Below are positions 27,319-37,429 of a stretch of 64,000 nt of DNA, piece by piece. The notes under the pieces are model-generated. The model saw only the letters and a program-made list of their open reading frames with translations, searched no databases and was not told where the DNA came from. Every line of letters begins with the position of its first letter. Positions within the stretch are counted from its first letter, which is position 1. The position numbers and the translations under genes were made by a program. Origin of the DNA: Tissierellia bacterium (GTDB lineage Bacteria > Bacillota > Clostridia > Tissierellales > Sedimentibacteraceae); contig JAQVWY010000002.1 in the NCBI GenBank assembly GCA_028709465.1, positions 16,589-80,588 on the forward strand, read 5' to 3'.

Positions 27319-27771
27319 ATGATATTATCAACTAAAGGCAGATATGGATTAAAAGCAGTATTTGAACTTTCTTTGAATTATGGTGAAGGACCTGTTTCCC
27401 TAAAAAAAATATCAGAAAAATATGATATTTCGGAAAATTACTTAGAACAACTTTTTTCTAAATTAAAGAAAAATGGATATATTGAAACAGTTAGAGGAGC
27501 TCAGGGTGGATATTTGCTTGCTAAAGAACCAAAGGAAATAACTGTTGGTATGATACTTAGAACATTAGAGGGAGAAATTACTACATCAGAATGTTTAAAT
27601 AGGGAAGTATGTGTAAGAGAGTCAATATGCGCAACAAGGGGAATTTTTGAAAAAATAGAGAATAGTATAAGTAATGTTATAGACAATATTACATTAGCTG
27701 ATATGTATGAAGAACACAAAAATATTATTGCGGAGGAAAAAATTAAAAATGAGCAAAAAAATCTATCTTGA
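27319..27771 (+). CDS. iscR: Rrf2-family regulator, IscR-like
   Basis: 150 residues from ATG 27319 behind AGGAGAG; an upstream ATG at 27289 has no site. The winged-helix N terminus MILSTKGRYGLKAVFELSL and the KISEKYDISENYLEQLFSKLKKNGYI recognition region are typical Rrf2. Three cysteines near residues 88-104 (SECLNREVCVRESICATR) correspond to the Fe-S ligands of IscR. It probably controls its own operon through the inverted repeat over the promoter. The 3' end overlaps nifS by 23 bp. Confidence 0.9.
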   Translation: MILSTKGRYGLKAVFELSLNYGEGPVSLKKISEKYDISENYLEQLFSKLKKNGYIETVRGAQGGYLLAKEPKEITVGMILRTLEGEITTSECLNREVCVRESICATRGIFEKIENSISNVIDNITLADMYEEHKNIIAEEKIKNEQKNLS

Positions 27772-28924
27772 CAACGCTGCTACTACAAAAGTTAGAAAAG
27801 AAGTAGTAGAAGAAATGATTAAATATTTTGATGAATTCTATGGGAACCCTTCATCACAGTTGTATGAACTTGGAAGAAAATCAAAGGAGGCTATTGAAAA
27901 GTCAAGAAAAACTATAGCTGATTTTATTAATGCAGATGAAAAAGAGTTTTACTTTACAGGTGGTGGTTCCGAATCAGACAATTGGGCAATAAAAGGCGTA
28001 GCTTTTGCAAATATGAAAAAAGGAAAGCATATTATAACTACTAAAATAGAGCATCATGCGATTCTTCATACATGTGAATATTTAGAAAAATTTGGATTTG
28101 AAACTACGTATTTAGATGTAGACCAATATGGAATGATAGATTTAGAACAATTAAAAGTAAGTATAAGACCTGATACTATACTTATTTCAATTATGTATGC
28201 AAATAATGAAATTGGAACTATTCAACCTATTGAGCAAATAGGTGAAATTGCACATGAACATGGCATTATATTCCATACTGATGCGGTTCAAGCTATGGGT
28301 GCAGTTAAAATAGATGTGAAAAAACAACATATAGACTTAATGTCAATGTCTGCTCATAAGGTTGGCGGCCCTAAAGGCATAGGCGGAATGTATATTAGAA
28401 AAGGTGTTAAAATAGATAATTTTATACATGGAGGCGGACAAGAAAGAGGCAAAAGAGCTGGCACAGAAGGAGTTCAAAATATAGTAGGTTTTGGAAAGGC
28501 TGTAGAACTTATAAATAAAAATTTTGATAAACATGTTGAAGCCTTAACTCTTAAAAGAAATAAATTAATAGAGGGAATTAAGTCAAATATAGAAGATGTA
28601 ATATTAAATGGACATCCTACCATGAGACTTCCTAACAATGTTAATTTTTCTTATAAATATGTTGAAGGAGAATCAATATTGTTATTATTGGATATGGAAG
28701 GAATTGCAGCATCAAGCGGTTCTGCATGTACTTCTGGTTCGTTAGATCCATCACATGTATTGCTAGCTACTGGACTTGATCATGGTACTGCCCATGGTTC
28801 AATAAGATTTACATTAAGTGAAGAAATAACTGATGAAGATATAGAATTCGTTGTAGAAACTATGAAAAGTATTATTGAGAAATTAAGAAAAATTTCACCA
28901 TTAAATAAAAATAATGCAATGTAA
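27749..28924 (+). CDS. nifS: Cysteine desulfurase (NifS/IscS family)
   Basis: 391 residues from ATG 27749, with GGAGGAAAA 8 nt upstream, overlapping iscR. PLP-dependent class V aminotransferase fold: YLDNAATTKVRKEV start, HHAILHT, DAVQAMG, PLP lysine in MSAHKVGGPKGIG, and active-site cysteine in SSGSACTSGSLDPSHVL. It takes sulfur from cysteine for Fe-S clusters; the iscU scaffold gene follows. Clostridial NifS-type naming is used because the CTSGS loop and length match it. Confidence 0.95.
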   Translation: MSKKIYLDNAATTKVRKEVVEEMIKYFDEFYGNPSSQLYELGRKSKEAIEKSRKTIADFINADEKEFYFTGGGSESDNWAIKGVAFANMKKGKHIITTKIEHHAILHTCEYLEKFGFETTYLDVDQYGMIDLEQLKVSIRPDTILISIMYANNEIGTIQPIEQIGEIAHEHGIIFHTDAVQAMGAVKIDVKKQHIDLMSMSAHKVGGPKGIGGMYIRKGVKIDNFIHGGGQERGKRAGTEGVQNIVGFGKAVELINKNFDKHVEALTLKRNKLIEGIKSNIEDVILNGHPTMRLPNNVNFSYKYVEGESILLLLDMEGIAASSGSACTSGSLDPSHVLLATGLDHGTAHGSIRFTLSEEITDEDIEFVVETMKSIIEKLRKISPLNKNNAM

Positions 28925-29057
28925 ATAATGCAGATAATGCAGAATTGAGTTTTTATTCAATGAAAATTAAACATTAAAGATGATAAATTTGCAATATGCG
29001 TTTAGGAATTAAGTAACTAATAATTTTAATTAATTGAGTAACTATTGGAGGATAATT

Positions 29058-29483
29058 ATGTATACAGAAACAGTAATGGATCACTTTAAAAATCCAAGAA
29101 ATGTTGGTAATATAGAAAATGCAGATGGTGTTGGTCAAGTAGGTAATGCTAAATGTGGAGATATAATGAAAATATATTTAAAAATTAATGACGATATAAT
29201 TGAAGACGTAAAATTTGAAACATTTGGATGTGGTTCAGCAATTGCATCTTCAAGTATGGCAACTGAATTAATAAAGGGAAAAAATATTAATGAAGCGGTT
29301 GAATTATCAAATAAAGCAGTTGTTGAAGCCCTAGGGGGACTTCCACCGGTAAAAGTGCATTGTTCAGTATTAGCTGAACAAGCTATTAAATCAGCATTAT
29401 ATGATTATGCACAAAGAACAAATAAAGTAATAAAAGGATTGGAAAATTTCAATCCAGAGGAAGAGGAACATTCATGCCACTAG
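29058..29483 (+). CDS. iscU: Fe-S cluster scaffold, IscU/NifU N-terminal type
   Basis: 141 residues from ATG 29058 behind TTGGAGGA. The three scaffold cysteines are in GNAKCGDIM, TFGCGSAIASSSM and VKVHCSVLAEQAI. It assembles 2Fe-2S or 4Fe-4S clusters with the desulfurase. The protein ends with HSCH, giving extra metal ligands. It is the last gene of the isc group, followed by a hairpin terminator. In many Clostridia mnmA follows; here alaS does. Confidence 0.95.
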   Translation: MYTETVMDHFKNPRNVGNIENADGVGQVGNAKCGDIMKIYLKINDDIIEDVKFETFGCGSAIASSSMATELIKGKNINEAVELSNKAVVEALGGLPPVKVHCSVLAEQAIKSALYDYAQRTNKVIKGLENFNPEEEEHSCH

Positions 29484-29528
29484 TATGACCTAACCTACCA
29501 ACATAAAACAAGTATGACGAAGAAAGGG

Positions 29529-29555
29529 TTGCAGATTTATCTGTAACTTTTTTTA
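29529..29555 (+). terminator. Terminator of the isc operon
   Basis: GTTGCAGA / TCTGTAAC stem (one G-U) with TTTA loop, followed by seven T. Confidence 0.85.
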
Positions 29556-29579
29556 AATTTCCTATATAGTATATTTAAG

Positions 29580-29609
29580 TTGACAATAATGTAATAAATA
29601 CATTATAAT
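29580..29609 (+). promoter_or_regulatory. alaS promoter
   Basis: TTGACA 29580-29585 and TATAAT 29604-29609 with an 18-bp spacer, 40 bp before the alaS start. There is no T-box in this leader. Confidence 0.75.
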
Positions 29610-29648
29610 TTCTTTATTATACATAGTAGGATTAATTACGGAGGAGAC

Positions 29649-32288
29649 ATGGAAAATATAGATAGATTTTCTATAAATAATATTAGAAAAGAATTTTTGA
29701 ATTTTTATAAAAGTAAAGGGCATTTAACAGAACAAAGTTTTTCATTAATTCCTAAAAATGATAAAAGCTTATTATTAATTGGTGCAGGTATGGCTCCCAT
29801 GAAAAAATTTTTTACTGGGGCAGAAAATCCTCCATCTAAAAGAATGGCTACATGTCAAAAATGTGTCAGAACTGGAGATATTGATAATGTTGGATATACA
29901 ACGAGGCATTTAACATTTTTTGAAATGCTTGGTAACTTTTCATTTGGGGATTATTTTAAAGAAGAAGCTATTTCCTATGCATGGGAGTTTTTAACTGAAA
30001 TATTAAAAATAGATAAAGATAAACTTTGGGTGACAGTATATAAGGATGATGATGAAGCTTTAAAAATATGGAATAAAAAAGTTGGGCTTCCTCTTGAAAG
30101 AATTGTTAAATTAGGGAAAGAGGATAATTTTTGGGAACTAGAAGTTGGACCTAGCGGACCTTGTTCTGAAATATATTATGATACAGGCGCTGACAGGGGA
30201 TGCGACTCATCAGACTGCAAGCCTGGTTGTGATTGCAAAAGATTCGTTGAAATATGGAATCTTGTATTTACTCAATTTGATAAAGATGAAAATGGAAATT
30301 ATAATGCTCTTCTCAATCCAAATATAGATACAGGTATGGGGCTTGAAAGAGTGGCAGTTGTATTGCAGGATAAGGATTCTGTTTTTGATGTTGAACCTTT
30401 ATTTACAATAATTAGAAAAATTGTAGAAATTTCAAGTGTTGAATATGGAACTGATAAAAACAAAGATACAGCAATGAAAATTATTTGCGACCATTCAAGA
30501 GCTATGACATTTCTTATTGCTGATGGTGTGATTCCTTCTAATGAGGGAAGGGGTTATGTGCTTAGAAGACTTATCAGAAGAGCAATCAGACAGGGTAAAT
30601 CTCTCGGGATTCAAGGAGAGTTTTTAACTGAAACTGTTCAAGTAGTTATTGATGAATGGAAGGAAGCCTATCCTCAATTATTAGAAAAAGAAAGCTACAT
30701 ATTAAAGGTAGTCAGTCTTGAAGAAGATAAATTTAAGTCAACTATAGATCAAGGTCTAGAGCTTTTACAAAAGGAAATTGAAACTTTAAAGGGTTCAAAT
30801 AAGTCAACTCTAGATGGAGAAATAGCTTTTAAATTATACGATACTTATGGATTTCCTTATGAGTTAACAGAAGAAATACTTAAGGAAAATGAATTTAAAT
30901 TTGATAAACAAGAATTTCTTTCTATAATGGAAGAACATAGAGTAATGGCAAGAGAGGCTAGAAGCAAAACGGGAAGTTCTGGTTGGAAGGATCAAGAAAT
31001 TAATATAGATGTTGAAAAAACAATTTTTACTGGATATAATAAATTTTCAGATGAAGCAAAGATATTAAGCATTATACATGATGGTGATGAAGTAAATTCA
31101 ATTAGTGAAGGTCAATTAGGAGTAATTGTACTGGATAAAACACCATTTTATGCAGAAAGCGGCGGACAGATAGGTGACACAGGATTATTTTTGGCAGATA
31201 ATTTTGAGGCTGAAGTAACAAATACTAAGAAGTTTAACAGTGATATATTTATTCATGAGGTAAGTATTCTAAAAGGTTCAATATCAATAGGAGATAATGT
31301 AAAGGCCTTAATAAATATTGATAGAAGAAAAAATATTGCTAAGAATCATACTTGCACACATATTTTGCATAAGGTTTTAAAAGATTTGCTTGGTGAACAT
31401 GTAAATCAAGCTGGTTCATATGTTTCAGATGAGAGATTAAGATTTGATTATACTCATTTTGAAGCAGTAGATTCAAACTTAATTAAGAAAATTGAAAAAG
31501 AAGTTAATGAAGTAATATTGTCTGATTTAAAAGTAAATATTGAATTATTAAGTAGGGAAGAAGCTCAAAATTCAGGAGCTACTGCATTATTTGATGAGAA
31601 ATACGGGTGTACTGTAAGAGTAATTAGTGTTGGAGATTTCAGTAAGGAATTATGTGGAGGAACTCATGTTGATGTATCTTCTAAAATAGGTTTATTTAAA
31701 ATATTATATGAGGGCAGCATAGCTTCTGGAGTAAGAAGAATTGAGGCAGTTACTGGAAGAGCATCACTTAATTATTTAAATGCTCTTAATGATTTAGTAG
31801 ATGAATTAGCACAAACTATGAAATCTACGAAAGATGAATTGCTTAATAAAGTAAATAATCTTAAGAAGGAATCAAAGGAAAAAGATAAGGAAATTCAAAG
31901 ATTGAATAATGAATTGTTAAAAGGAAGCATGGATAAAATCCTTGACCAATATGAAGAAATTAATGGAATAAAGTTTTTTACATTAAAATTAAAGGATAAA
32001 GATGCAAATTCATTGAGAGAAATAGCTGATAAAATCAAGGACAAAAATAATAGGACCGCAATACTAATAGCTTCTGAATTAAATGATAAGGTGTTGTTTG
32101 TTGCTTCTGTTACTAAAGATTTAATTGATATAGGAATACAAGCTGGAAATTTAGTTAAAGAAGCTGCAAAGGTTGCTGGCGGCGGTGGAGGCGGAAGACC
32201 TGACTTCGCTCAAGCTGGAGGGAAAAATCTAGAAAAAATAGATGATGCAATAGAAGCGGCAAAGAAACTATTAAAGAGCAATATATAG
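29649..32288 (+). CDS. alaS: Alanyl-tRNA synthetase
   Basis: 879 residues from ATG 29649 behind CGGAGGAG. Full-length: class II aminoacylation domain (1-240, with [14 protein letters not shown]), tRNA-binding middle, editing domain (about 550-720, zinc ligands [10 protein letters not shown] and CGGTHV), and C-terminal oligomerisation domain with [15 protein letters not shown]. It charges tRNA-Ala and edits Ser/Gly. A cysteine-rich stretch near residue 180 ([12 protein letters not shown]) is within normal clostridial variation. It starts the conserved alaS-ireB-ruvX block. Confidence 0.97.
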   Translation: MENIDRFSINNIRKEFLNFYKSKGHLTEQSFSLIPKNDKSLLLIGAGMAPMKKFFTGAENPPSKRMATCQKCVRTGDIDNVGYTTRHLTFFEMLGNFSFGDYFKEEAISYAWEFLTEILKIDKDKLWVTVYKDDDEALKIWNKKVGLPLERIVKLGKEDNFWELEVGPSGPCSEIYYDTGADRGCDSSDCKPGCDCKRFVEIWNLVFTQFDKDENGNYNALLNPNIDTGMGLERVAVVLQDKDSVFDVEPLFTIIRKIVEISSVEYGTDKNKDTAMKIICDHSRAMTFLIADGVIPSNEGRGYVLRRLIRRAIRQGKSLGIQGEFLTETVQVVIDEWKEAYPQLLEKESYILKVVSLEEDKFKSTIDQGLELLQKEIETLKGSNKSTLDGEIAFKLYDTYGFPYELTEEILKENEFKFDKQEFLSIMEEHRVMAREARSKTGSSGWKDQEINIDVEKTIFTGYNKFSDEAKILSIIHDGDEVNSISEGQLGVIVLDKTPFYAESGGQIGDTGLFLADNFEAEVTNTKKFNSDIFIHEVSILKGSISIGDNVKALINIDRRKNIAKNHTCTHILHKVLKDLLGEHVNQAGSYVSDERLRFDYTHFEAVDSNLIKKIEKEVNEVILSDLKVNIELLSREEAQNSGATALFDEKYGCTVRVISVGDFSKELCGGTHVDVSSKIGLFKILYEGSIASGVRRIEAVTGRASLNYLNALNDLVDELAQTMKSTKDELLNKVNNLKKESKEKDKEIQRLNNELLKGSMDKILDQYEEINGIKFFTLKLKDKDANSLREIADKIKDKNNRTAILIASELNDKVLFVASVTKDLIDIGIQAGNLVKEAAKVAGGGGGGRPDFAQAGGKNLEKIDDAIEAAKKLLKSNI

Positions 32289-32361
32289 TATTATTTTTTA
32301 TTATCTTTATGTATTGATTTTATTACAAAAATGTATTATAATGTCTTTAGAGGTGGTTTTT

Positions 32362-32625
32362 ATGGATAAAAGTTTAAATAATACGGCGAAATTTGATTAT
32401 AATATGGAAACTGTGAATGAAGCTCGTGAAATAATTTATCAGGTCTATCAATCTTTAAAAGAAAAAGGATATAATCCTAATAACCAGCTCATTGGATATA
32501 TTCTTTCGGGAGATCCTACTTATATAACTAATCACAATAATGCAAGAACTTTGATTAGAAAAATAGAACGCGATGAACTGTTGGAAGAAATATTAAATGT
32601 ATATTTAGATGTTATTGATATGTAG
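32362..32625 (+). CDS. ireB: IreB family regulatory phosphoprotein (UPF0297)
   Basis: 87 residues from ATG 32362, behind AGAGGTGG. The sequence [29 protein letters not shown] and [14 protein letters not shown] is diagnostic of IreB (YrzL). In Enterococcus, IreB is phosphorylated at threonine by the kinase IreK and influences cephalosporin tolerance. The N-terminal Thr (residue 8, NNTAKF) is kept. It follows alaS, as in Bacillus. Confidence 0.95.
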   Translation: MDKSLNNTAKFDYNMETVNEAREIIYQVYQSLKEKGYNPNNQLIGYILSGDPTYITNHNNARTLIRKIERDELLEEILNVYLDVIDM

Positions 32626-32658
32626 TTATATATGTAAAGTTTAAATTACTATGTAAAA

Positions 32659-32690
32659 AGCAGTATATGGTAGGTATACTGCTATATTTT
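32659..32690 (+). terminator. Terminator after ireB
   Basis: AGCAGTATA / TATACTGCT stem with a 7-nt loop, followed by ATATTTTAT. It separates ireB from the inserted aldo/keto reductase gene. Confidence 0.7.
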
Positions 32691-32718
32691 ATATATTATA
32701 AAAAACGTTGGTGAACAA

Positions 32719-33666
32719 ATGATATATACAAACCTTTTTGAGAAAAAACATATATCTAAATTATGTTATGGAACATTATCATTAAGCAATTTACAGAATT
32801 CAGATACTGATGAAAATAAAATAAAATTATTAAATTATGCATATGAAAAAGGAATAAATTTTTTTGATACAGCAGAGCTATATGATAATTATAACATACT
32901 AAAAAAATTCATAAAAGATAAAGACAGGGATACACTAATTATAGCTTCAAAAAGTTATGCTTATGATAAGAAAACTGCAGATTATAGTATTAATAAAGCT
33001 TTAAAGGAATTGGATACCGATTATTTGGATGTATTTATGCTTCATGAACAGGATAATGGAAATAATTTTATTGGTCATTATGAGGCAGTTGAACGCTTTA
33101 TGAAATATAAACAAGATGGCATTATCAAACATTTTGGTATTTCAACACATAGAGTAGAGGCTGTAAAAGATAGCATAAAATTTAATGAAATTGAATTAGT
33201 ATTTCCCTTGTTAAACATGATGGGAATAGGTATACAAGATGGAACAATCAGTGATATGTTAGAAGCTGTAAAAATAGCTAAATTGAATAATAAATTTATT
33301 CTAGCAATGAAAATTTACGGTGGTGGACATTTAATTACAAATACTAAAAAGGCATTTGATTTCGTTAATAATATTAGTGAAGTAGACTCTATTGCTGTTG
33401 GCATGAGTACTATTGAAGAAATTGATGCAAATATTTGTTACTTAGAAAACAATGAGTTAAATGATAACTTAAAAAATAAATTAAAAAATCAAAAGCGTAC
33501 TCTTGTTATAGAAGAGTGGTGTGTTGGTTGTGGAAAATGTGCAATTAAATGTAAGCAAAATGCACTTCAAATCGTCAATGGTAAATGTAAGGTTGACATG
33601 AGTAAATGTGTTTTATGCAGTTATTGCGCTGGTGAATGTGCGGATTTTTATATCAAAATTGTGTGA
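32719..33666 (+). CDS. Aldo/keto reductase with C-terminal 4Fe-4S domain
   Basis: 315 residues from ATG 32719. Residues 1-235 follow the aldo/keto reductase barrel: YGTLSLSNLQ, NFFDTAELYDNY (catalytic Asp and Tyr), ASKSYAY, LHEQD and GISTH. Residues 265-315 hold two ferredoxin-like clusters: WCVGCGKCAIKC and CVLCSYCAGEC. Such proteins are oxidoreductases with an electron-transfer extension, common in anaerobes; the substrate is unknown. It lies between ireB and ruvX, which are adjacent in Bacillus, and ends 7 bp before ruvX. Confidence 0.88.
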   Translation: MIYTNLFEKKHISKLCYGTLSLSNLQNSDTDENKIKLLNYAYEKGINFFDTAELYDNYNILKKFIKDKDRDTLIIASKSYAYDKKTADYSINKALKELDTDYLDVFMLHEQDNGNNFIGHYEAVERFMKYKQDGIIKHFGISTHRVEAVKDSIKFNEIELVFPLLNMMGIGIQDGTISDMLEAVKIAKLNNKFILAMKIYGGGHLITNTKKAFDFVNNISEVDSIAVGMSTIEEIDANICYLENNELNDNLKNKLKNQKRTLVIEEWCVGCGKCAIKCKQNALQIVNGKCKVDMSKCVLCSYCAGECADFYIKIV

Positions 33667-33673
33667 GGTTTTT

Positions 33674-34090
33674 ATGGACAGATTGATGGGATTAGATGTA
33701 GGAGATAGAACTATAGGAGTTGCCGTAAGTGATTTATTGATGATTACTGCACAAGGAGTAACTACTATTAGAAGAACAAACTTAAAGAACGATATTAATG
33801 AGCTCAAAAAAATTATAGAAGAATATAATGTTACCAAAATAGTTGCAGGACTTCCCAAAATGTTAGATAACAGTGTTGGTATTCAGGGGGAGAAAGTTCT
33901 GGCATTTTTAGAAAAACTAAAAAAACATGTGGATTTACCCATTGAGCTTGAAGATGAACGTTTTACTACTTCTATTTCTGAAAAGATGTTAATACAAGCC
34001 GATGTAAAAAGAAAAAAAAGAAAAGAAGTAATAGACAAATTAGCTGCAGTTCAAATACTTACATCATACATGCAGCGAACAAACAAATAG
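33674..34090 (+). CDS. ruvX: Holliday junction resolvase-like protein RuvX (YqgF)
   Basis: 138 residues from ATG 33674, behind GTGAGG; a longer frame extends upstream into the previous gene but has no site. RNase H-like fold: MGLDVGDRTIGVAVSD with the first catalytic Asp, VAGLPKMLDNSVG, and LEDERFTT with the second acidic residue. YqgF proteins take part in 16S rRNA 5' end processing and have resolvase homology. In the conserved alaS-ireB-ruvX-DUF1292 order. Confidence 0.95.
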   Translation: MDRLMGLDVGDRTIGVAVSDLLMITAQGVTTIRRTNLKNDINELKKIIEEYNVTKIVAGLPKMLDNSVGIQGEKVLAFLEKLKKHVDLPIELEDERFTTSISEKMLIQADVKRKKRKEVIDKLAAVQILTSYMQRTNK

Positions 34091-34115
34091 AATATAATTT
34101 TGGAGGTCCTGGTCT

Positions 34116-34361
34116 ATGGAAAATAATATTGTTGAACTAATAAATGATGAAGGAAAAGTAGAGCGTCTAGTAATAGAGGCAACTTTTCATGTTGACGATA
34201 CACAATATGCTGTTCTTCATGAGGTAGATTCTGAAGAGGGAATGATATATAGTGTTGATGAAACAGAGGACGGAGAAATTATATTTAATATTATCGAAGA
34301 TGAAGAAGAATTAAAAGAAGTAATAGAAATCTATGAAGGTATTGCAGATGAGTTAATCTGA
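34116..34361 (+). CDS. DUF1292 protein (YrzB type)
   Basis: 81 residues from ATG 34116 behind GGAGG. Very acidic; sequence VELINDEGKVERLVIEATF then YAVLHEVDSEEGMIY and IIEDEEELKEVIEIYE fits DUF1292. Function unknown. The position after ruvX is conserved across Firmicutes. Confidence 0.9.
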   Translation: MENNIVELINDEGKVERLVIEATFHVDDTQYAVLHEVDSEEGMIYSVDETEDGEIIFNIIEDEEELKEVIEIYEGIADELI

Positions 34362-34383
34362 TTTGCTTTGGTTGAGGTGTAAT

Positions 34384-34854
34384 ATGAGTAAAGTAGACAA
34401 TTTAAGAAATATATTAGGTGGCAATGGATTCAAAATGACTAATCAGCGAAGGGTGGTTTTTGAAATACTTGCTGAAAATAGTAATGAACATTTAAGTCCA
34501 GAAGAAATCTATGAGCTCATAAAAGATAAATATCCTGAAATGGGTTTGGCTACCATATATAGGACACTTCAAATTTTTGAAGAAATAGGATTAGTTTATA
34601 AATTAAATTTTGATGATGGATGTTATAGATATGAATTATTTTCTTCTGAGGATAATGTACACCAACATCATCATTTAATATGTAATAACTGCGGTAAAAT
34701 TATAGAGGTTAAAGAAGATTTAATGAATTCATTGGAAGAAATGATAGAAAAACAATACAATTTTGAAATCAAAAATCATATGGTAAAGTTCACCGGAATC
34801 TGCAATCAATGCAGAGAGAAGGAGAATGGTAATGGCTACAGAAAAGAAACATAA
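34384..34854 (+). CDS. fur: Fur-family metalloregulator
   Basis: 156 residues from ATG 34384, behind GAGGTG. Winged helix: KMTNQRRVVFEIL, HLSPEEIYELIK and MGLATIYRTLQIFEEIGLV. Metal sites: HQHHHLICNNCGKII and ICNQCREK (C-x2-C pairs for structural zinc). Fur, PerR and Zur cannot be separated surely by eye; the peroxiredoxin nearby makes PerR thinkable but has no direct support. The 3' end overlaps rnj by 23 bp. Confidence 0.9.
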   Translation: MSKVDNLRNILGGNGFKMTNQRRVVFEILAENSNEHLSPEEIYELIKDKYPEMGLATIYRTLQIFEEIGLVYKLNFDDGCYRYELFSSEDNVHQHHHLICNNCGKIIEVKEDLMNSLEEMIEKQYNFEIKNHMVKFTGICNQCREKENGNGYRKET

Positions 34855-36565
34855 ATTAAAAGTTATTCCTTTGGGGGGGCTAGGAGAAATAGGGAAAAAC
34901 ATGACAGTCATTGAGTATGGTAGTAATATAATAATCATAGATTGTGGGATGGCTTTTCCAGAAGACGAAATGCTTGGTATCGATATAGTAATACCAGATA
35001 TTAGTTATTTAATAAAAAATAAAGATAAAGTTAAAGGTATAGTATTAACTCATGGACATGAAGATCATATTGGTTCTATACCATATATATTGAAAAAAAT
35101 TAATATTCCAATATACGGTACAAAATTAACACTTGGACTTGTAGAAAATAAATTGCTAGAACATAAATTAGAACAAGTTTCATTAAATGTTACAGAACCA
35201 GGAAAATCAATTGAACTTGGTTGTTTTAAGGTAACATTTATAAGAAGCAATCACTCAATTCCTGATGCTGTAGCAATAGCAGTTGATACTCCTATTGGAA
35301 CATTAGTTCATACAGGAGACTTTAAGATTGATTTTACGCCAATAAATGGTGATGTTATCGATTTAGATAAATTTGCAGAGCTTGGACGAAAAGGAGTACT
35401 TGTAGCTATGTCTGACAGTACTAATGTTGAAAGAGCTGGGCATACAGATTCTGAAAGAACTATTGGCGAAAAATTTATGGAAATATTTAAGGATTGCGAT
35501 TCTAGAATAATTGTTGCATCATTTGCATCAAATATTCATAGAGTACAGCAAATAATTAATGCTGCTGTTGCCTATAATAGAAAAGTTGCTATATCTGGCA
35601 AAAGTATGATAAATGCAGTAAAAGTATCACAGGAATTAGGGTATTTAAATGTACCTGAAGGTACAATAGTAAATATTAATGAAGTAAGGAATTTAAAAAA
35701 TAATGAAGTAGTTGTAATAACTACAGGAAGCCAGGGAGAGCCAATGTCCGCCCTTACGCGAATGGCAAATAATGACCATAAGAAAATTCAAATTCAACAA
35801 GGTGATTTAGTTATTATTTCAGCAAACCCTATACCAGGTAATGAAAAAACAGTTTCAAGAGTTATTAATATGCTTTATGAAAAAGGTGCTGATGTACTGT
35901 ATGATGCATTGACTCAAGTACATGTTTCAGGACACGCAAGAAGAGAAGAATTGAAGTTAATGCTAACACTTCTTAAACCAAAGTTTTTTATTCCTGTTCA
36001 TGGTGAATACAGACATTTAATGCTTCATGCAAAATTGGCACAAGAGCTTGGAATTCCAGAAGATAATACTGTTATAGCTAAAAATGGAGATGTTATTGAA
36101 ATAACTTCAAAATCAATAGGAAAAAATGGAGCGGTAACATCTGGTAACATATTGGTTGATGGTCTTGGCGTTGGAGACGTTGGAAATATTGTTTTAAGAG
36201 ATAGAAAGCTTTTATCGGAAAATGGATTGATTATAGTAGTATTAGCCACAGAAAGAAGTACTGGGAAAATACTAGCTGGACCAGAAATTGTGTCTAGAGG
36301 GTTTATTTACGTTAGAGAAAATATTGATTTAATTGAAGAATCTAAGTCTGTTATTAAAACTGCACTGAATAAATGCAGTGAAGCAAATGCTAAAGAATGG
36401 AACTATATTAAAATGGCCATTAAAGATGCATTAAGCAGTTTTATTTATGAAAAAATTAAAAGAAATCCAATGATTTTGCCAATAATTATAGAAGTAAACA
36501 ATAATGATTTTTCTAAATATTCTGATTTATCAGAGCTTTCCAATATGCTAGAAGATTTTGAATAA
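34832..36565 (+). CDS. rnj: Ribonuclease J
   Basis: 577 residues from ATG 34832, 8 nt after AAGGAG; the ATG at 34826 is too close to that site. Metallo-beta-lactamase/beta-CASP fold: PLGGLGEIGKNMT start, THGHEDHIGS (metal site), HTGDFKID, SDSTNVERAGHT, VHVSGHA and PVHGEYRH. RNase J has 5'-exo and endonuclease activity in mRNA decay and rRNA maturation. Translationally coupled to fur, which is an unusual but seen pairing. Single RNase J in the window. Confidence 0.95.
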   Translation: MATEKKHKLKVIPLGGLGEIGKNMTVIEYGSNIIIIDCGMAFPEDEMLGIDIVIPDISYLIKNKDKVKGIVLTHGHEDHIGSIPYILKKINIPIYGTKLTLGLVENKLLEHKLEQVSLNVTEPGKSIELGCFKVTFIRSNHSIPDAVAIAVDTPIGTLVHTGDFKIDFTPINGDVIDLDKFAELGRKGVLVAMSDSTNVERAGHTDSERTIGEKFMEIFKDCDSRIIVASFASNIHRVQQIINAAVAYNRKVAISGKSMINAVKVSQELGYLNVPEGTIVNINEVRNLKNNEVVVITTGSQGEPMSALTRMANNDHKKIQIQQGDLVIISANPIPGNEKTVSRVINMLYEKGADVLYDALTQVHVSGHARREELKLMLTLLKPKFFIPVHGEYRHLMLHAKLAQELGIPEDNTVIAKNGDVIEITSKSIGKNGAVTSGNILVDGLGVGDVGNIVLRDRKLLSENGLIIVVLATERSTGKILAGPEIVSRGFIYVRENIDLIEESKSVIKTALNKCSEANAKEWNYIKMAIKDALSSFIYEKIKRNPMILPIIIEVNNNDFSKYSDLSELSNMLEDFE

Positions 36566-36577
36566 AAAATATAATAT

Positions 36578-36615
36578 AAAAAAGAAGGACTCTATAATTA
36601 TAGTCCTTCTTTTTT
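36578..36615. terminator. Bidirectional terminator rnj / peroxiredoxin
   Basis: AAAAAAGAAGGACT pairs with AGTCCTTCTTTTTT (14 bp) around a 10-nt loop. The loop holds TTA 36598-36600, the TAA stop of the peroxiredoxin gene. Confidence 0.9.
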
Positions 36616-37344
36616 TTCTGGAACTGTTGGTATACCTTCTTGAACTAGTTCATCATAATTTTTGAAACAATAATACCACCTTTTACATTGTAGTCCTTCA
36701 GGATTATTAGCTCTTTGGAGAGCTTCATCAAAGGTTCGAGCAACAGGAACAATGACAGGATTACCAGGCATCCAATTTGCCGGTGTACTGACATTATAAG
36801 TAGTTGAAACTTGAAGAGCATCGATTAATCTTAAAATCTCATACATATTTCTTCCATTTGTTGACGGATAAGTCAGTATGGACCTTATTCTTTGATTCGG
36901 ATCAATGATAAACACATCTCTAACACTTTGTTCATAAATTCTGTCAGGATTAACCATTCCGTATAATATCGCAATTTCTGAATCCCTATCTGCTATTAAA
37001 GGAAATGGCATTTCTATACCAGTAAATTGCATTATATCGATAAGCCAATCAATATGTGATGGATTGCTATCAATACTAATTCCTAATAATTGTACATTTC
37101 TTTTTTCAAATTCTGGGTAAAGCTGTGCAAATGCAATAAATTCAGAAGTGCAGACTGGCGTGAAATCGCCTGGATGTGAAAAAAATACCACCCACTTTCC
37201 TCGAAATTGTGATAAAGTAATTGGCCCTTGAGTTGTAATAGCTGAAAAGTCTGGGGCTATTCTACCAATTGTTAAGCATTCTCTATTGTTCATTTGATTG
37301 CTTCTATCGTCAATAGTATTTTTCATATTATTCTTTGAAATCAT
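36598..37344 (-). CDS. Peroxiredoxin (Prx6-like)
   Basis: 248 residues from ATG 37344 behind TAGGAGGATG. AhpC/TSA fold: APDFSAITTQGPITLSQF, the peroxidatic cysteine in HPGDFTPVCTSEF near residue 64, and a long C-terminal arm with QCKRWYYC near 220, which gives possible resolving cysteines. It reduces peroxides, a protection against oxygen in an anaerobe. The first 20 residues are a polar extension. It sits between rnj and mltG on the opposite strand, breaking the Bacillus-like gene order. Confidence 0.93.
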   Translation of the reverse strand: MISKNNMKNTIDDRSNQMNNRECLTIGRIAPDFSAITTQGPITLSQFRGKWVVFFSHPGDFTPVCTSEFIAFAQLYPEFEKRNVQLLGISIDSNPSHIDWLIDIMQFTGIEMPFPLIADRDSEIAILYGMVNPDRIYEQSVRDVFIIDPNQRIRSILTYPSTNGRNMYEILRLIDALQVSTTYNVSTPANWMPGNPVIVPVARTFDEALQRANNPEGLQCKRWYYCFKNYDELVQEGIPTVPEKKEGL

Positions 37345-37429
37345 AACATCCTCCTAATATGTATTATTTATTATTATATGAGGAAAGTTTTGAGGTGTGA
37401 TTAATGTAGATAGGATTCGCAGTCTGCGT

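Noticed and set aside
29486..29510. Another copy of the hairpin repeat (ATGACCTAACCTACCAAC)
   Set aside because: Only fragments of both arms without the loop; too short to call.
29484..29648. T-box in front of alaS
   Set aside because: The GGGTGGCACCGCG-type sequence is absent; a plain promoter is seen.
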